A stretch of DNA of 64,000 bases, from contig CM077593.1 in assembly GCA_039654915.1 (NCBI GenBank), positions 42,130,501 through 42,194,500 of the forward strand, read 5' to 3'. Made by a program: the position numbers and the translations under genes. Below the pieces are notes generated by a model, which was not told the origin of the DNA, did not search any database, and was given only the letters and a program-made list of their open reading frames with translations. Shown here one piece after another: positions 12,445 through 22,216 of this stretch (positions within the stretch are counted from its first letter, which is position 1; each line of letters begins with the position of its first letter). Origin of the DNA: Aquilaria yunnanensis (Eukaryota > Streptophyta > Magnoliopsida > Malvales > Thymelaeaceae).

Positions 12445-13860
12445 TGTTGGGTTTCGGGAGCCAAACAGCGCAGCGGAATTTAACCGAAACCCTCCAGGAT
12501 CCAAGTGAAACGGGGTAAACCGGGTGTTCGAAAATTTCATACCTAATTTTCGGTTGAGATCTCTCACTCAATTGTAGAGTCGAATCACAAAACCTGAACA
12601 GTTGACGTGTTCAGGCTCTCTATGGTATCCACACGAGCCTCTCGGGATCACCACGCTTCCACCACGTCCCGGCAGATGCGTTTCTCTTGCGCTCGCAGTG
12701 CTAGCTTGCGTCCTCCAAGGAATTGCAAGAGAAGAGTGCGGCTGTCCTTTTGGGAGGCTAGGGCAAGGAGACCTGCGAATTTCTCACTTAAAAGTTGTAT
12801 TTATAGTGAGACTCAACTTCCAGGCCTAATGGGTTTCAAAGCCCTAAACCAATTAGGATTTAATTTCGGGCTTAATAATGGCTCAACTCCTTGGCCCATT
12901 ATTAATACGAAATTAAAGTGAAACCATAACCCAAATAATTAGCCCATGCACTCTAATGATCCAAATAGCTCTACGTGTGCGACCCAATAGGCTCTTGCCA
13001 TGTTGGCAATGATCATAAATCACATTTATGATCATAAGCAATGAGCGGTGTCTAGCAACACATCATTGCTACCCAAGTGACAAGATTGTCGGTGAATCGA
13101 CTAAACCTTTATGATCATCACCGATATATGCCATTGTCCCTTTGTCCAAGATATCAAGACTAAGCACGAGACATGGAATGTGTCACTCTCGTATAGCCCA
13201 ATCTTTGGTTTCTTGATTACCGAGTAGACTAACTTAAACTGATGACATTGATATCATATATCAACTCATCGGAGCATGGCCATGCATTTTCTAAGTCTCA
13301 CTCTATCAAGGGGCCCAAAGATATCACTCCCGTTACATAGGAGGGACAAATCCCATCTTGATCATACAAATCCCTCCGCATGATATGTGACATACCCAAT
13401 GACCTCCTTCAAGTTCACTCAGTTACGAGCAACAAAGGAAAGTATCAAAGTATGTGACTCACATGTAGGGAACCTTGATGATCTTAGGTCGAAGGACTAC
13501 ATATACTATGATCACTATGAGAATCACTTATGACACTCATATAACGATCCATGAAGTGTTCTCATGGTGGGTCGGTCCAGTACACAAGTTCTCCAACTTG
13601 TACCCATATGTAGACTACATATCTCATATTAGTCTCCACATATGCTAGTCATTATGTATTATTGCAACCCGCTCCACAATAATACTATACTAGGGACGTT
13701 TAAGAATATCATTATTCTAGGGTTACAATTATGTTTATTACGTTACGCAGAAACAAAACAACAAACAAAATTGTTGGATTAATGCCTCAATAAAATATCA
13801 TGACTCAATTTGCAAAAATACAATCATCTCATGACTGGCTTTTTGGGCACAACACTAACA
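12445..13860 (-). mobile_element. Solo LTR of a Ty1/Copia element
   Basis: The block runs TGTTGGGTTT to CACTAACA and is flanked by a perfect 5-bp duplication ATGTC (12440-12444 and 13861-13865). Its sequence matches the 5' LTR of the Copia element at 34092-35524 along the whole length (1,416 versus 1,433 bp) and has no internal domain beside it. The duplication shows that a full element inserted here and was reduced to one LTR by recombination between its two LTRs. Orientation follows that of the coding Copia copy. The small open frames inside it are not genes. Confidence 0.9.
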
Positions 13861-13989
13861 ATGTCTTAGCCAAGTCAGTGTTTTATGGATTTTGTTAATC
13901 CAAGTCAAAGCATAAAGAACATGCATTTTGTATATTCTAGGTTAATCAACGAGTATCACAGAGTTTTAATCCGCACATATATATAGCTA

Positions 13990-15193
13990 ACCAATTGCAA
14001 GCACTGCAAGACCAACTCTCACAGGCTTCTTGGGTAGGGACCAAGGATGGCCGTGTCATAAACAATAAACTGCTCAAATACACTAGGCCTTACACTATGC
14101 TCCCTATTGCACTACATCCTCCTATACTTGCTAAGATTAACCAATTGTGGTTCACTAATTGTTCTCACTTACCATGCAGAGAGCTTTGTTAGCTTAGAGC
14201 ACTAACTGGTTCATAAACATTAACACAAAAAGCCATTCAAGCTTTGGTTCCTGATCTACCCTTAACTTTCACCACAGGCTTAGTTCACTAGGAACCTTAA
14301 TGTAATTTCCTCTTGAAATGATAACCTTTCAACCTTTTGGTTGTCACAAAGGCCTCCTAACCTTCCTTTCACACATGCAAGGAATATTTTTTCCATGCAG
14401 TACTAAAACATAGAAGAGGTTAGTGTCCTTCACCTAGAACACTTCTTGGGTAACCCTGGGATTAGCCTCTATTGCAATATACCCAACCATCATTTCCTTG
14501 GGCATGAAGTAATACCTCAAGCTTGTGTAACTCAAGCCCTTCCTTAAACTAGATTGCTGCCATTACTTAAGACATAGCCAAAACTTATCAAGGTAAAGTT
14601 GAAACACAAGTAAACCAAAAAATCAGAAGCTTATTGGTCAATAGGCAATATGTTGAACCTTATGAGAGAAAAGAGCATTTACTTATCAACTTGAGCTATC
14701 CATGGCAGGGAATGGATTCCTTCAAAATTGGGGCTCCCAATTTTGATGTTCATCTAGTTATTCTTCACTAAAATAAGAATTAGGAACTCAAAGTAGAGAT
14801 TGCAAGTCAAATCTATGTTGTATGTGCAAAAGAAACACAACACAACTCTCTTAAACCTTATTAACCCTACTTCTAGCCCTCACAAGATTATTTTATATTC
14901 AATTGACTTGCAGAATTTATTTATTGACAAAGCTTTCCTTGTTTAAGACCAAACTATTGTTTCTTTTTTTTTTTATCAATTAAGTCCTTAAGCATGACAA
15001 AATAAACATTCAATTTTGTCAATTTAGGTAATTGAGTCACTAAGGCTCATTATCCAATCCATACTCTTTTAATTTGTTCAATTGTATCCAAAATTTTTTA
15101 TTACTTGTTAATTAAGTCACTAATAAAACTAAGTGACTAAATTTGGCTCAGTTAGACTTGGCTAAGAAATTAGTGGCACAATAGGTCAGAGTG
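13990..15193 (-). mobile_element. Probable chromovirus-type 3' LTR remnant
   Basis: On the minus strand the block starts TGTTACACTCTGACC and is preceded by a purine-rich tract TAGGGGGTCGAA. Just upstream is AATTTTGGGGAACCAAAG, a decayed form of the TTTCGAGGACGAAATT-like motif that many plant chromoviruses carry before the polypurine tract. The far end is not defined, and no pol sequence is recognisable to the right. Confidence 0.4.
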
Positions 15194-16836
15194 TAACATT
15201 CGACCCCCTACAAAACTTTGGTTCCCCAAAATTTACCACTTAGCTTTACCATTGTAACAGACCAATACAGGCTTCTTATAAATCCATTGTCATTAGGGGG
15301 TGCTAGATAAACCATATCTTGTTCCAAAAGGTTTTAACTCCTAGAAGTTTAACGGCTAGTTGTATACCGTCAAACTAAAATAAATGTTTCTAAAGTGAGC
15401 ATTCTCTATTTACAATAAGCCTTCCACTTATTACACTGCTTCCAAATGATTTCCATTTAGGATTTTGATCCTCTGTAATCATATTACATAAAGTTAACTC
15501 TTGGTTAACTTACTGTTAACTCAACGTTAATGTTGTTTTCTATAATTCTTTTCTCAGGTCATTAGAGATTAATACTCACTATGTGAATGTCCACTACACT
15601 TACACTATTTTATTCTACCAAACATAATTACACTTCCCCATCTATTATGGAGATACTCAAACATTAACACTTGTCCTACCTTAGTTCAGTTTCTAGAGCA
15701 CATTATGTGATGGAACAGGGTCGCAGTGCCTTGAATTAGTTGACTTGTAGGTTCTTGGGGACTGTTATCCCATCTAATATATATTATAAAAGCAGTATAC
15801 ACTTCTAGGTAAGAATGATTTTTCACTTAACAGAGTAAACTATAGATTGACATGTGCCATTTTTTATATCTTAGGAAAGAAAATCTAATTTTTTACCATT
15901 ATTATACCAATTTTTCCCCTCGCCATTTAAAACCCTAAACCGTCATTCCCTTACAAGGAATTAGACACATGTATGGAAGGAAATTACCGAAATGTGGCAT
16001 TTTAGAGTCATGTGTAGTCTATAGAAGAAAGTGGAATGCAGACTCTCATTCTCTTTTACTTTTTAGCTGATTCAAGGAAAAAGGACCAGCCATTTGCAAG
16101 TTAACTTTTCGGCTAACTCTTCATATTCCATTTCAATTTAGTAGAAATCTATAAGGCATTCTCTTCTCTATTGAGAGAATGAATCTTATGCTCTTTTTCA
16201 ATGTATCGCATTGATGTTGAAACCCTAAAAATGTTATAAAAAATTAAAGTTGGCCAATTATCTAATTTATTATTCACTTAAGGCTTTGGAAAAGCCTAAT
16301 TGCTAGAAAAAGAGTTGTTACAACAACTCTTTGACCATGTAGTTACATGGAAAGGAATCTGCCTGATTATTGCTAGCAGTTCGCTCTCTTCAACTCAAGT
16401 TTCCTCCGATAATGCTCGATTTTGTCTAGCATCAAACCAACACTGCATAAGGAGCAAAGATGTCAAATAGAGCGAAGCATAGAAAAGGAGCCACGGTGTC
16501 TATTTGATCTGGGTTATGTTGACATTTAGACAAGCTGCACAAGATAAGTAAGAGGTTATCGGCAAATCCAGTTGGGGGTAAAGAGGCGGTTCTAATTTAA
16601 TGGCTTAGAGTAACAATAGGAGTGACATGACAAGGATTTAGATTAATGGTAGGTTGTGGACAGGCTTCTGAATGCCATATGCAAAATTCTTTGGGCTAGT
16701 TGTCATCTCTAGTATCTGGGAAAGGAGATTGAGGTTAGTCATTCTTCCTCTCTTTGCTCATGTTGTTTTCATTTTTTTGTTTTGTTTTTTTTTTTAATAA
16801 ATCCACCGTCTAATACTTGTAATCCCACCTTCAATC
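15194..16836. other. AT-rich stretch, nothing recognised beyond the PPT-like motif
   Basis: Apart from the putative polypurine tract at 15194-15240 and a cluster of GTTAAC words at 15492-15530, no gene or element is visible. The right edge is the insertion site of the TR-GAG element. Confidence 0.45.
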
Positions 16837-16841
16837 ATGAG

Positions 16842-17862
16842 TGATACGAACCCCGATGGTATAAAGACCATGAAACGCGCCCAAGATGTTTTTCAAGCTC
16901 CACAAGACATCAAAGAGACTAGGTTTAAAACCCCCACCCCTAATCAACCTGTGATTAGAAACGAGAAGTATAGAACTCCAAGAACACAAGCACACTTGTG
17001 CACCAAGGCAGTCCACAAAGAACCAAAGAGAAAACCTCTCCAAAGAGCAATATTATTTCGAAATTTTTCTGTGTATTTACATCCAGAATATGTGTCTTTA
17101 TATAGGCCTAAACTAGGGTTAAAAGCTGGGCAAAATTCGCAGCTCAAGTCACCTAGGAAACCTAGTTACAAAGGACTCAAGAAAACCTAGTGAAACTAGG
17201 ACTCTAACACACTTTTAACACATGTTTAAGGTGTGCAGCGAATTCTTTTTATCCTAAATGACTTGAATCAATTCCATAGCCTAAATAACATCCTAAATAA
17301 TGTAAATAAATACGAAAATAAAATAAAATACGTTACAAAACAAGATTGCCCATAAAAACTCCAAAATAGCCTTCTTGGGTGATTCTGGCTTGTGTCTCCA
17401 ACTTCAAGCTGAAATTCGAACTTGATGCAGCAATGATTTCTCAAAATTCAAAGCATGAAAGTTGTAGATCTATTTCTTATCTTCGAAACCACACTTGAAT
17501 CACACAAAATGGACTTCTGAATCGAAAGATATTCCCAAAATACTGCAACTGCTTCTGAACCAGCGATAACTCGTAAATCGCGACTTTGAAGCTAAATTGG
17601 ACCTCCTTAACGTGCAAAATGGGTTTGATGGTCTTCATATGACTTGTAGCTCCAGATGTTATCTTTCCAATGAATCAAGAATTACTCAATGCTGATCTTT
17701 TTAGCTCAAGATATGATTTTTCTACCAGAACATCACCAATCTGTCAACATCCGAGCTTGAAGTGCACTAGTGAGCTCCTTAGCCTTTTTCCTTGTCAATG
17801 GTCCACTAGAAACCTTCAGTGGGTCCTTGCCTTCCTTGATTGTGCCTTCTTTGATCGTATCA
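16842..17862 (-). repeat. 3' LTR of the TR-GAG element
   Basis: It is a direct repeat of 21191-22211 with equal length. On the minus strand it begins TGATACGATC. The first part of its U3 still encodes the end of a Gypsy polyprotein tail. Confidence 0.93.
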
Positions 17863-17902
17863 GCTCCCCCCTCCTTAGAAGGATTCGTCCTCGAATCAAA
17901 AC
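17733..17902 (-). pseudogene. Orphan C-terminal tail of a Gypsy polyprotein running into the LTR
   Basis: The minus-strand peptide contains DSRTNPSKEGG and then SGPLTRKKAKEL. Both resemble the tail that follows integrase in many plant Gypsy polyproteins (a SRTNPF/QEG motif, then GPxTRxxAK). Here no integrase precedes it, and the second half lies within the 3' LTR. It is best explained as a remnant kept because it overlaps the polypurine tract and LTR when the rest of pol was lost. The DNA just upstream reads TTTTCTAGTGCAG, which also resembles a splice acceptor. Confidence 0.6.
17863..17877 (-). promoter_or_regulatory. Polypurine tract of the TR-GAG element
   Basis: Minus strand TAAGGAGGGGGGAGC sits directly before the 3' LTR, where plus-strand DNA synthesis is primed. 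Confidence 0.85.
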
Positions 17903-17958
17903 CTGCACTAGAAAAGGGAATTGAATCAATAACAATGAAATAATTAACACATAAGCAC

Positions 17959-18918
17959 TTACCTTTCACATAAGCACCAATAGCATGGAATGCTTGTGTA
18001 AGGAGCTTTAATCTTGTGAAAAAACCTGAACCAATATCCAAATGCAATGATACCTCCTGGATCAAAGACAAAGCTTGAAACAATTAGCACAAAAAATCTT
18101 AATGTTTGCACAATTTTCATCTTCACTCTAGGCATCACTTTCATTGCCTTTACCATCTCAAAAACATTATTCTCACAACAAGTAAAAGTGTAGGAATAAT
18201 TTACCTTAGGGATGCTGTATGCACTCAAAACAAATGGACCTAAACTCACACAAGTGTGATGGTTATGAAAAGCACAAGTTATGCATGTCAAGACAATAGT
18301 TTGCATAGGCCATTCAAACAAACAAGAATTGAACACAATCTGGCCTAAACTAATAACAAAACTAGGATGCACCAATTCCAAAAAAATCCTAAGCATTTTA
18401 AATGAAACAAGATTGGAGTAGATAGGATTTAGTGAAACCAATTCAGTAGCAAACTTATTTTTGCATGTATATGCACAACAATGCATGAAATTTGTGAATG
18501 GGATGTGACATAAAACAAAGGACTCAACATACCTCCTTAAAAGGCTGAATTTAAAACCAGAATTTTCACTCAAAATAAAAACTTTCAAGTTCGGACATAA
18601 AGCAAAAAGATCAAGACTCAAAAGTTTGTGTAATGCATGTGTCATGACAAAAAGATACTTGCTGGAAATTAAAGATTGACACACAAAAATGGGCTGAACA
18701 TGAATGAAAATCAAAGAAGTATGAAATGCATGGGTAACAACCAATTTATGCATGCAAAATTCCAAAGAAGTAGATTTAACTTGAGACAAAACAAAACAAT
18801 GTGACATGGATGCAAAGCAAACAAAATAAAAAACCAAAGACACCAAAACAGATTTTTCTCTAAAGAAACTCATGGAATTCAAAAGATGAAACCAAAGAAT
18901 TAAAAGGCTTAAAACCAT
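17959..18918 (-). CDS. Unknown ORF 3 in the TR-GAG element
   Basis: A 319-residue open frame, hydrophobic and rich in Phe, Cys, Ser and Leu, with no motif I recognise. It overlaps the 3' end of the preceding ORF by 59 bp in another frame, so the two may be one ancestral frame split by a frameshift, or it may be open by chance in AT-rich DNA. It occupies the place where pol would be. The low-complexity composition argues against a well-folded enzyme. No function proposed. Confidence 0.3.
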   Translation of the reverse strand: MVLSLLILWFHLLNSMSFFREKSVLVSLVFYFVCFASMSHCFVLSQVKSTSLEFCMHKLVVTHAFHTSLIFIHVQPIFVCQSLISSKYLFVMTHALHKLLSLDLFALCPNLKVFILSENSGFKFSLLRRYVESFVLCHIPFTNFMHCCAYTCKNKFATELVSLNPIYSNLVSFKMLRIFLELVHPSFVISLGQIVFNSCLFEWPMQTIVLTCITCAFHNHHTCVSLGPFVLSAYSIPKVNYSYTFTCCENNVFEMVKAMKVMPRVKMKIVQTLRFFVLIVSSFVFDPGGIIAFGYWFRFFHKIKAPYTSIPCYWCLCER

Positions 18919-19660
18919 ATTTTGTCAAATCTTCATGCTTACTTCCTTCTCTTAATCTAGTTTCATGAAAACCATTTGTCAAAATAACATTGCAAGCAAA
19001 CACACATTGTTTGAGATTTTCATGCAAAAATACATCAAATCTAGGTGTTAGGAAGAAATACATTACAGTGGTTGGACTTAGTCTCCAAGTATCTTCCTTT
19101 GGTGTAGGAACCATAAAATTTTCACCGTTGCACTTCCTGGCTTCGGTTGGAGTTGCATTAATTTCATCCCCTTGAAACATAGGATAAGAAACAATGTTAG
19201 GCAAACTTTTGCATATGAAATCACTTAGACTCACCTCAAATTGTTCCTTTTCAACCTCCTTCATTGGTTTGATGCATGGGACATGGCTTAGAATATTAGG
19301 AACACCAACTTCTTGGATGGGCAACAACTCACTTGATTCTTGTAGTTCATCGCCGCTTAATTCCTGAAAAGAAGACAACACAACACTAGAAGAAGACTCC
19401 ATTATGTTAGATAAAAGTATGGCTTCTCTGTAGGTCTTTCTCTCTTCACTCGGCTTGGGTTCATTGCACTCTTGTCTTCTCTCAACTTCGCACTCAATTT
19501 CTTCTCTCGGGAACTCTCCACTCTTCTTCCCCTCATGTTCACTCTTCTCACTTAATCTCTCGGTTGTTCTCTCAACTTTCCCCTCATCACTCTTGCCCTC
19601 AACTTTCCCCTCTTTTACTTTTCTCTCAACCTCACTTTGAAGTTTTCTTTGATCCTCCAA
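18860..19660 (-). CDS. Unknown ORF 2 in the TR-GAG element
   Basis: A 266-residue open frame overlapping the gag end by 46 bp. Its first 80 residues are extremely charged (Lys/Glu/Arg, with repeats such as EGKVEGKSDEGKVE) and probably helical. The rest is acidic and unrecognised (it includes LSGDELQESSELLP). A Gypsy element would normally have its protease here, but I see no Asp-Thr/Ser-Gly site. It could be an extended gag, a captured sequence, or chance. Its length and position directly after gag suggest it was translated with gag in an ancestor, through a frameshift. Confidence 0.4.
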   Translation of the reverse strand: MEDQRKLQSEVERKVKEGKVEGKSDEGKVERTTERLSEKSEHEGKKSGEFPREEIECEVERRQECNEPKPSEERKTYREAILLSNIMESSSSVVLSSFQELSGDELQESSELLPIQEVGVPNILSHVPCIKPMKEVEKEQFEVSLSDFICKSLPNIVSYPMFQGDEINATPTEARKCNGENFMVPTPKEDTWRLSPTTVMYFFLTPRFDVFLHENLKQCVFACNVILTNGFHETRLREGSKHEDLTKYGFKPFNSLVSSFEFHEFL

Positions 19661-20562
19661 AAGTTGTGTGGTGAAAGTGGAACAAGCATGATTGACTTTT
19701 CTTGTTGCAGCCGAGACAAGTCTCCTTTTGTGGCCTCCATGTTTGGCTTGGGCACTTCTCTCACATCTTTACTCCATGCTCCTCTCCATGTGGAAATTCC
19801 TCCTTGACACATCTTGGATGCCTTTGCTCTCTTGATGCTCCTCTCGACCTTAATGGCATGATGAAGCAAATCCTCCATGTTGACATATGGCACCATCTCC
19901 ACTTCGTTGGCAATCTCAAGATTGAGACCATTAATGAATCTAGCAATAGTGGCCTCCTCATCCTCCATGATGTTGGCTCGGGTCAAGGTCCTCTCCAAGT
20001 CTTTATGGTAGTCCTCCACACTCCTTTGGCCTTGCACTAGCTTTTGAAGCTTTAAGCGTTGATCTCTATAGTAGGAGCTAGGCACAAATCTCCTCCTCAT
20101 TAAGGCTTTAAGGGCTCTCCATGTATGTATGGGCTCCTCCTCATTCATTCTCCTAGAAATAACATCCTGATTCCACCATACAAGAGCATAATTAGTGAAC
20201 TTCATGGTAGCCAATTTAACCTTCTTTTCCTCGGAGTAATGATGGCAATCAAACACCATCTCAATCTTTTGCTCCCACTCCCAATATGCATCGGGATCAC
20301 TCCTCCCTTGGAAGGATGGAATGTTAAACTTGATGGAGTTGAGATTGTTGTCCTCTTTTGGCTCACACCTCCTTGGAAACCCATGGTCATGCCAAACTCT
20401 TTCTTCCTCCTCGGATTCTTTTCTCCTTGGACCTCTCGTTGCCAACCTCAAATCAATGTCCTCAATCCTCCCCACAAGTCTATTGAGAGTTTCTTGAAAT
20501 TCTCTCATGGTTGGCTCCTCATTGTGTCTCACTTTCATCCTTCTATCCTCCTGGCCCTCCAT
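19615..20562 (-). CDS. gag: Gag polyprotein of the TR-GAG element
   Basis: Gag forms the virus-like particle. I chose the methionine of MEGQEDRR as start because the 11 upstream residues are hydrophobic and unlike gag; this gives 315 residues. An N-terminal charged region with REFQETLNRLVGRIEDI leads into the retrotransposon gag core, with FQGRSDPDAYWEWEQKIE, LVWWNQ and RRRFVPSSYYRDQ and a later SVEDYHKDLERTL motif, as in plant Ty3/Gypsy gag. The zinc knuckle is not in this frame. A CLGCNKKSQSC-like remnant appears in another frame near 19715, so a small indel has probably cut gag short. Otherwise intact. Confidence 0.85.
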   Translation of the reverse strand: MEGQEDRRMKVRHNEEPTMREFQETLNRLVGRIEDIDLRLATRGPRRKESEEEERVWHDHGFPRRCEPKEDNNLNSIKFNIPSFQGRSDPDAYWEWEQKIEMVFDCHHYSEEKKVKLATMKFTNYALVWWNQDVISRRMNEEEPIHTWRALKALMRRRFVPSSYYRDQRLKLQKLVQGQRSVEDYHKDLERTLTRANIMEDEEATIARFINGLNLEIANEVEMVPYVNMEDLLHHAIKVERSIKRAKASKMCQGGISTWRGAWSKDVREVPKPNMEATKGDLSRLQQEKSIMLVPLSPHNFWRIKENFKVRLREK

Positions 20563-21176
20563 ACTCCTGAAAATAACAAAGATCCTCACAAACACTCACC
20601 TCACGTGTTTCACTCAAAATCTTTTCTTTTCTTTTCTTTGCTTTTTCTTTTTCTTTTCTTTTCCTTCCTTTTTTTTTCCTCCTTTTTTTTTTTTTTTGCT
20701 TGCTGTTTTGATGCTAACCAAACATTATCCTTGAAACTCCTTGCTGCCAAAGACAAAAAGTTAGAATTCTTTTCGGCCAAGACAAGAAAACTAGTGAAAT
20801 TGGCACAATTTGAAGCAACTTTTTGATACCGAAAATTCCTGAACTTGGATCCTTCTTTTTTTGAAGTTTTCTGGACTCTAAGATGCTGGAAACAATGAAA
20901 ACAAAAGAGATTAGTATGGCTGGACATGAAACAGAAAGATAGGAATTGAACAAGAACAAACGAATTGAAGCCGAGAACACTAGACAACACGGATTGACTT
21001 CTTTTTGTTGTTTTTGTGATTTTTGGACTTGAACAAGGATGGAACAAAAAGGACAGACCTGAAAAAAGAAGAAAATAGATTAAAACAGAGAATTAAAGCA
21101 TGAAATTACTGGACAAAACTGAAGGAAAAACGAAGAGAAACAAGAACACAAGATATGTCCTTCAATGGAACTTGTG
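20563..21176 (-). other. 5' leader of the TR-GAG element
   Basis: Non-coding leader between PBS and gag. On the minus strand it carries a long purine tract (about 20620-20698), nearly all A and G, of the AAAAGAAAAG type. No gene seen. Confidence 0.6.
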
Positions 21177-21188
21177 GCTCTGATACCA
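21177..21188 (-). promoter_or_regulatory. Primer binding site of the TR-GAG element
   Basis: Minus strand TGGTATCAGAGC, the standard complement of initiator methionine tRNA, starts two bases inside the 5' LTR. Confidence 0.92.
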
Positions 21189-21190
21189 AC

Positions 21191-22211
21191 TGATGCGAAC
21201 CCCGATGGTATAAAGACCATGAAACGCGCCCAAGATGTTTTTCAAGCTCCACAAGACATCAAAGAGACTAGGTTTAAAACCCCCACCACTAATCAACCTG
21301 TGATTAGAAACGAGAAGTATAGAACTCCAAGAACACAAGCACACTTGTGCACCAAGGCAGTCCACAAAGAACCAAAGAGAAAACCTCTCCAAAGAGCAAT
21401 ATTATTTCGAAATTTTTCTGTGTATTTACATCCAAAATATGTGCCTTTATATAAGCCTAAACTAGGGTTAAAAGCTGGGCAAAATTCGCAGCTCAAGTCA
21501 CCTAGGAAACCTAGTTACAAAGGACTCAAGAAAACCTAGTCAAACTAGGACTCTAACACACTTTTAACACATGTTTAAGGTGTGCAGCGAATTCCTTTTA
21601 TCCTAAATGACTTGAATCAATTCCATGGCCTAAATAACATCCTAAATAATGTAAATAAATACGAAAATAAAATAAAATACGTTACAAAACAAGATTGCCC
21701 ATAAAAACTCCAAAATAGCCTTCTTGGGTGATTCTGGCTTGTGTCTCCAACTTCAAGCTGAAATTCGAACTTGATGCAGCAATGATTTCTCAAAATTCAA
21801 AGCATGAAAGTTGTAGATATATTTCTTAGCTTCGAAACCACACTTGAATCACACAAAATGGACTTCTGAATCGAAAGATATTCCCAAAATACTGCAACTG
21901 CTTCTGAACCAGCGATAACTCGTAAATCGCGACTTTGAAGCTAAATTGGACCTCCTTAACGTGCAAACTGGGTTTGATGGTCTTCATATGACTTGTAGCT
22001 CCAGATGTTATCTTTCCAATTAATCAAGAATTACTCAATTCCGATCTTTTTAGATCAATATATGATTTTTCTACCAGAACATCACCAATCCGTCAACATC
22101 CGAGCTTGAAGTGCACTAGTGAGCTCCTTAGCCTTTTTCCTTGTCAATGGTCCACTAGAAACCTTCAGTGGGTCTTTGCCTTCCTTAATTGTGCCTTCTT
22201 TGATCGTATCA
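21191..22211 (-). repeat. 5' LTR of the TR-GAG element
   Basis: It is the direct repeat of 16842-17862. Its outer end is followed by the target duplication ATGAG (22212-22216). Confidence 0.93.
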
Positions 22212-22216
22212 ATGAG

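Larger units (their letters stand above)
16842..22211 (-). mobile_element. Complete non-autonomous Ty3/Gypsy retrotransposon of TR-GAG type
   Basis: Two 1,021-bp direct LTRs (16842-17862 and 21191-22211) both run TGAT...ATCA and differ at about 20 positions by eye (about 98% identity). A perfect target duplication ATGAG lies on both sides (16837-16841 and 22212-22216). On the minus strand the 5' LTR is followed by a PBS matching initiator-Met tRNA and the 3' LTR is preceded by a polypurine tract. Inside are gag and two unknown open frames, but no protease, reverse transcriptase, RNase H or integrase. This layout matches the described TR-GAG class, which must borrow pol in trans. All structural parts are present, so mobilisation by a partner is plausible but unproven. 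Confidence 0.92.

Noticed and set aside
12602..12921. Plus-strand frames of 75 and 104 residues
   Set aside because: They are inside the Copia solo LTR, and the other LTR copies do not preserve the frames.
16837..17190. Plus-strand frame of 117 residues, with a near copy at 21165-21539
   Set aside because: Both are the antisense of the same TR-GAG LTR. The repetition reflects the LTR pair, not a duplicated gene.
20125..20826. Plus-strand frame of 233 residues ending in a Phe-rich stretch
   Set aside because: It is the antisense of gag and of the purine-rich leader of the TR-GAG element.
21177..21188. tRNA-like sequence
   Set aside because: It is only the 12-base complement of the initiator tRNA end (a PBS), not a tRNA gene; there is no cloverleaf.
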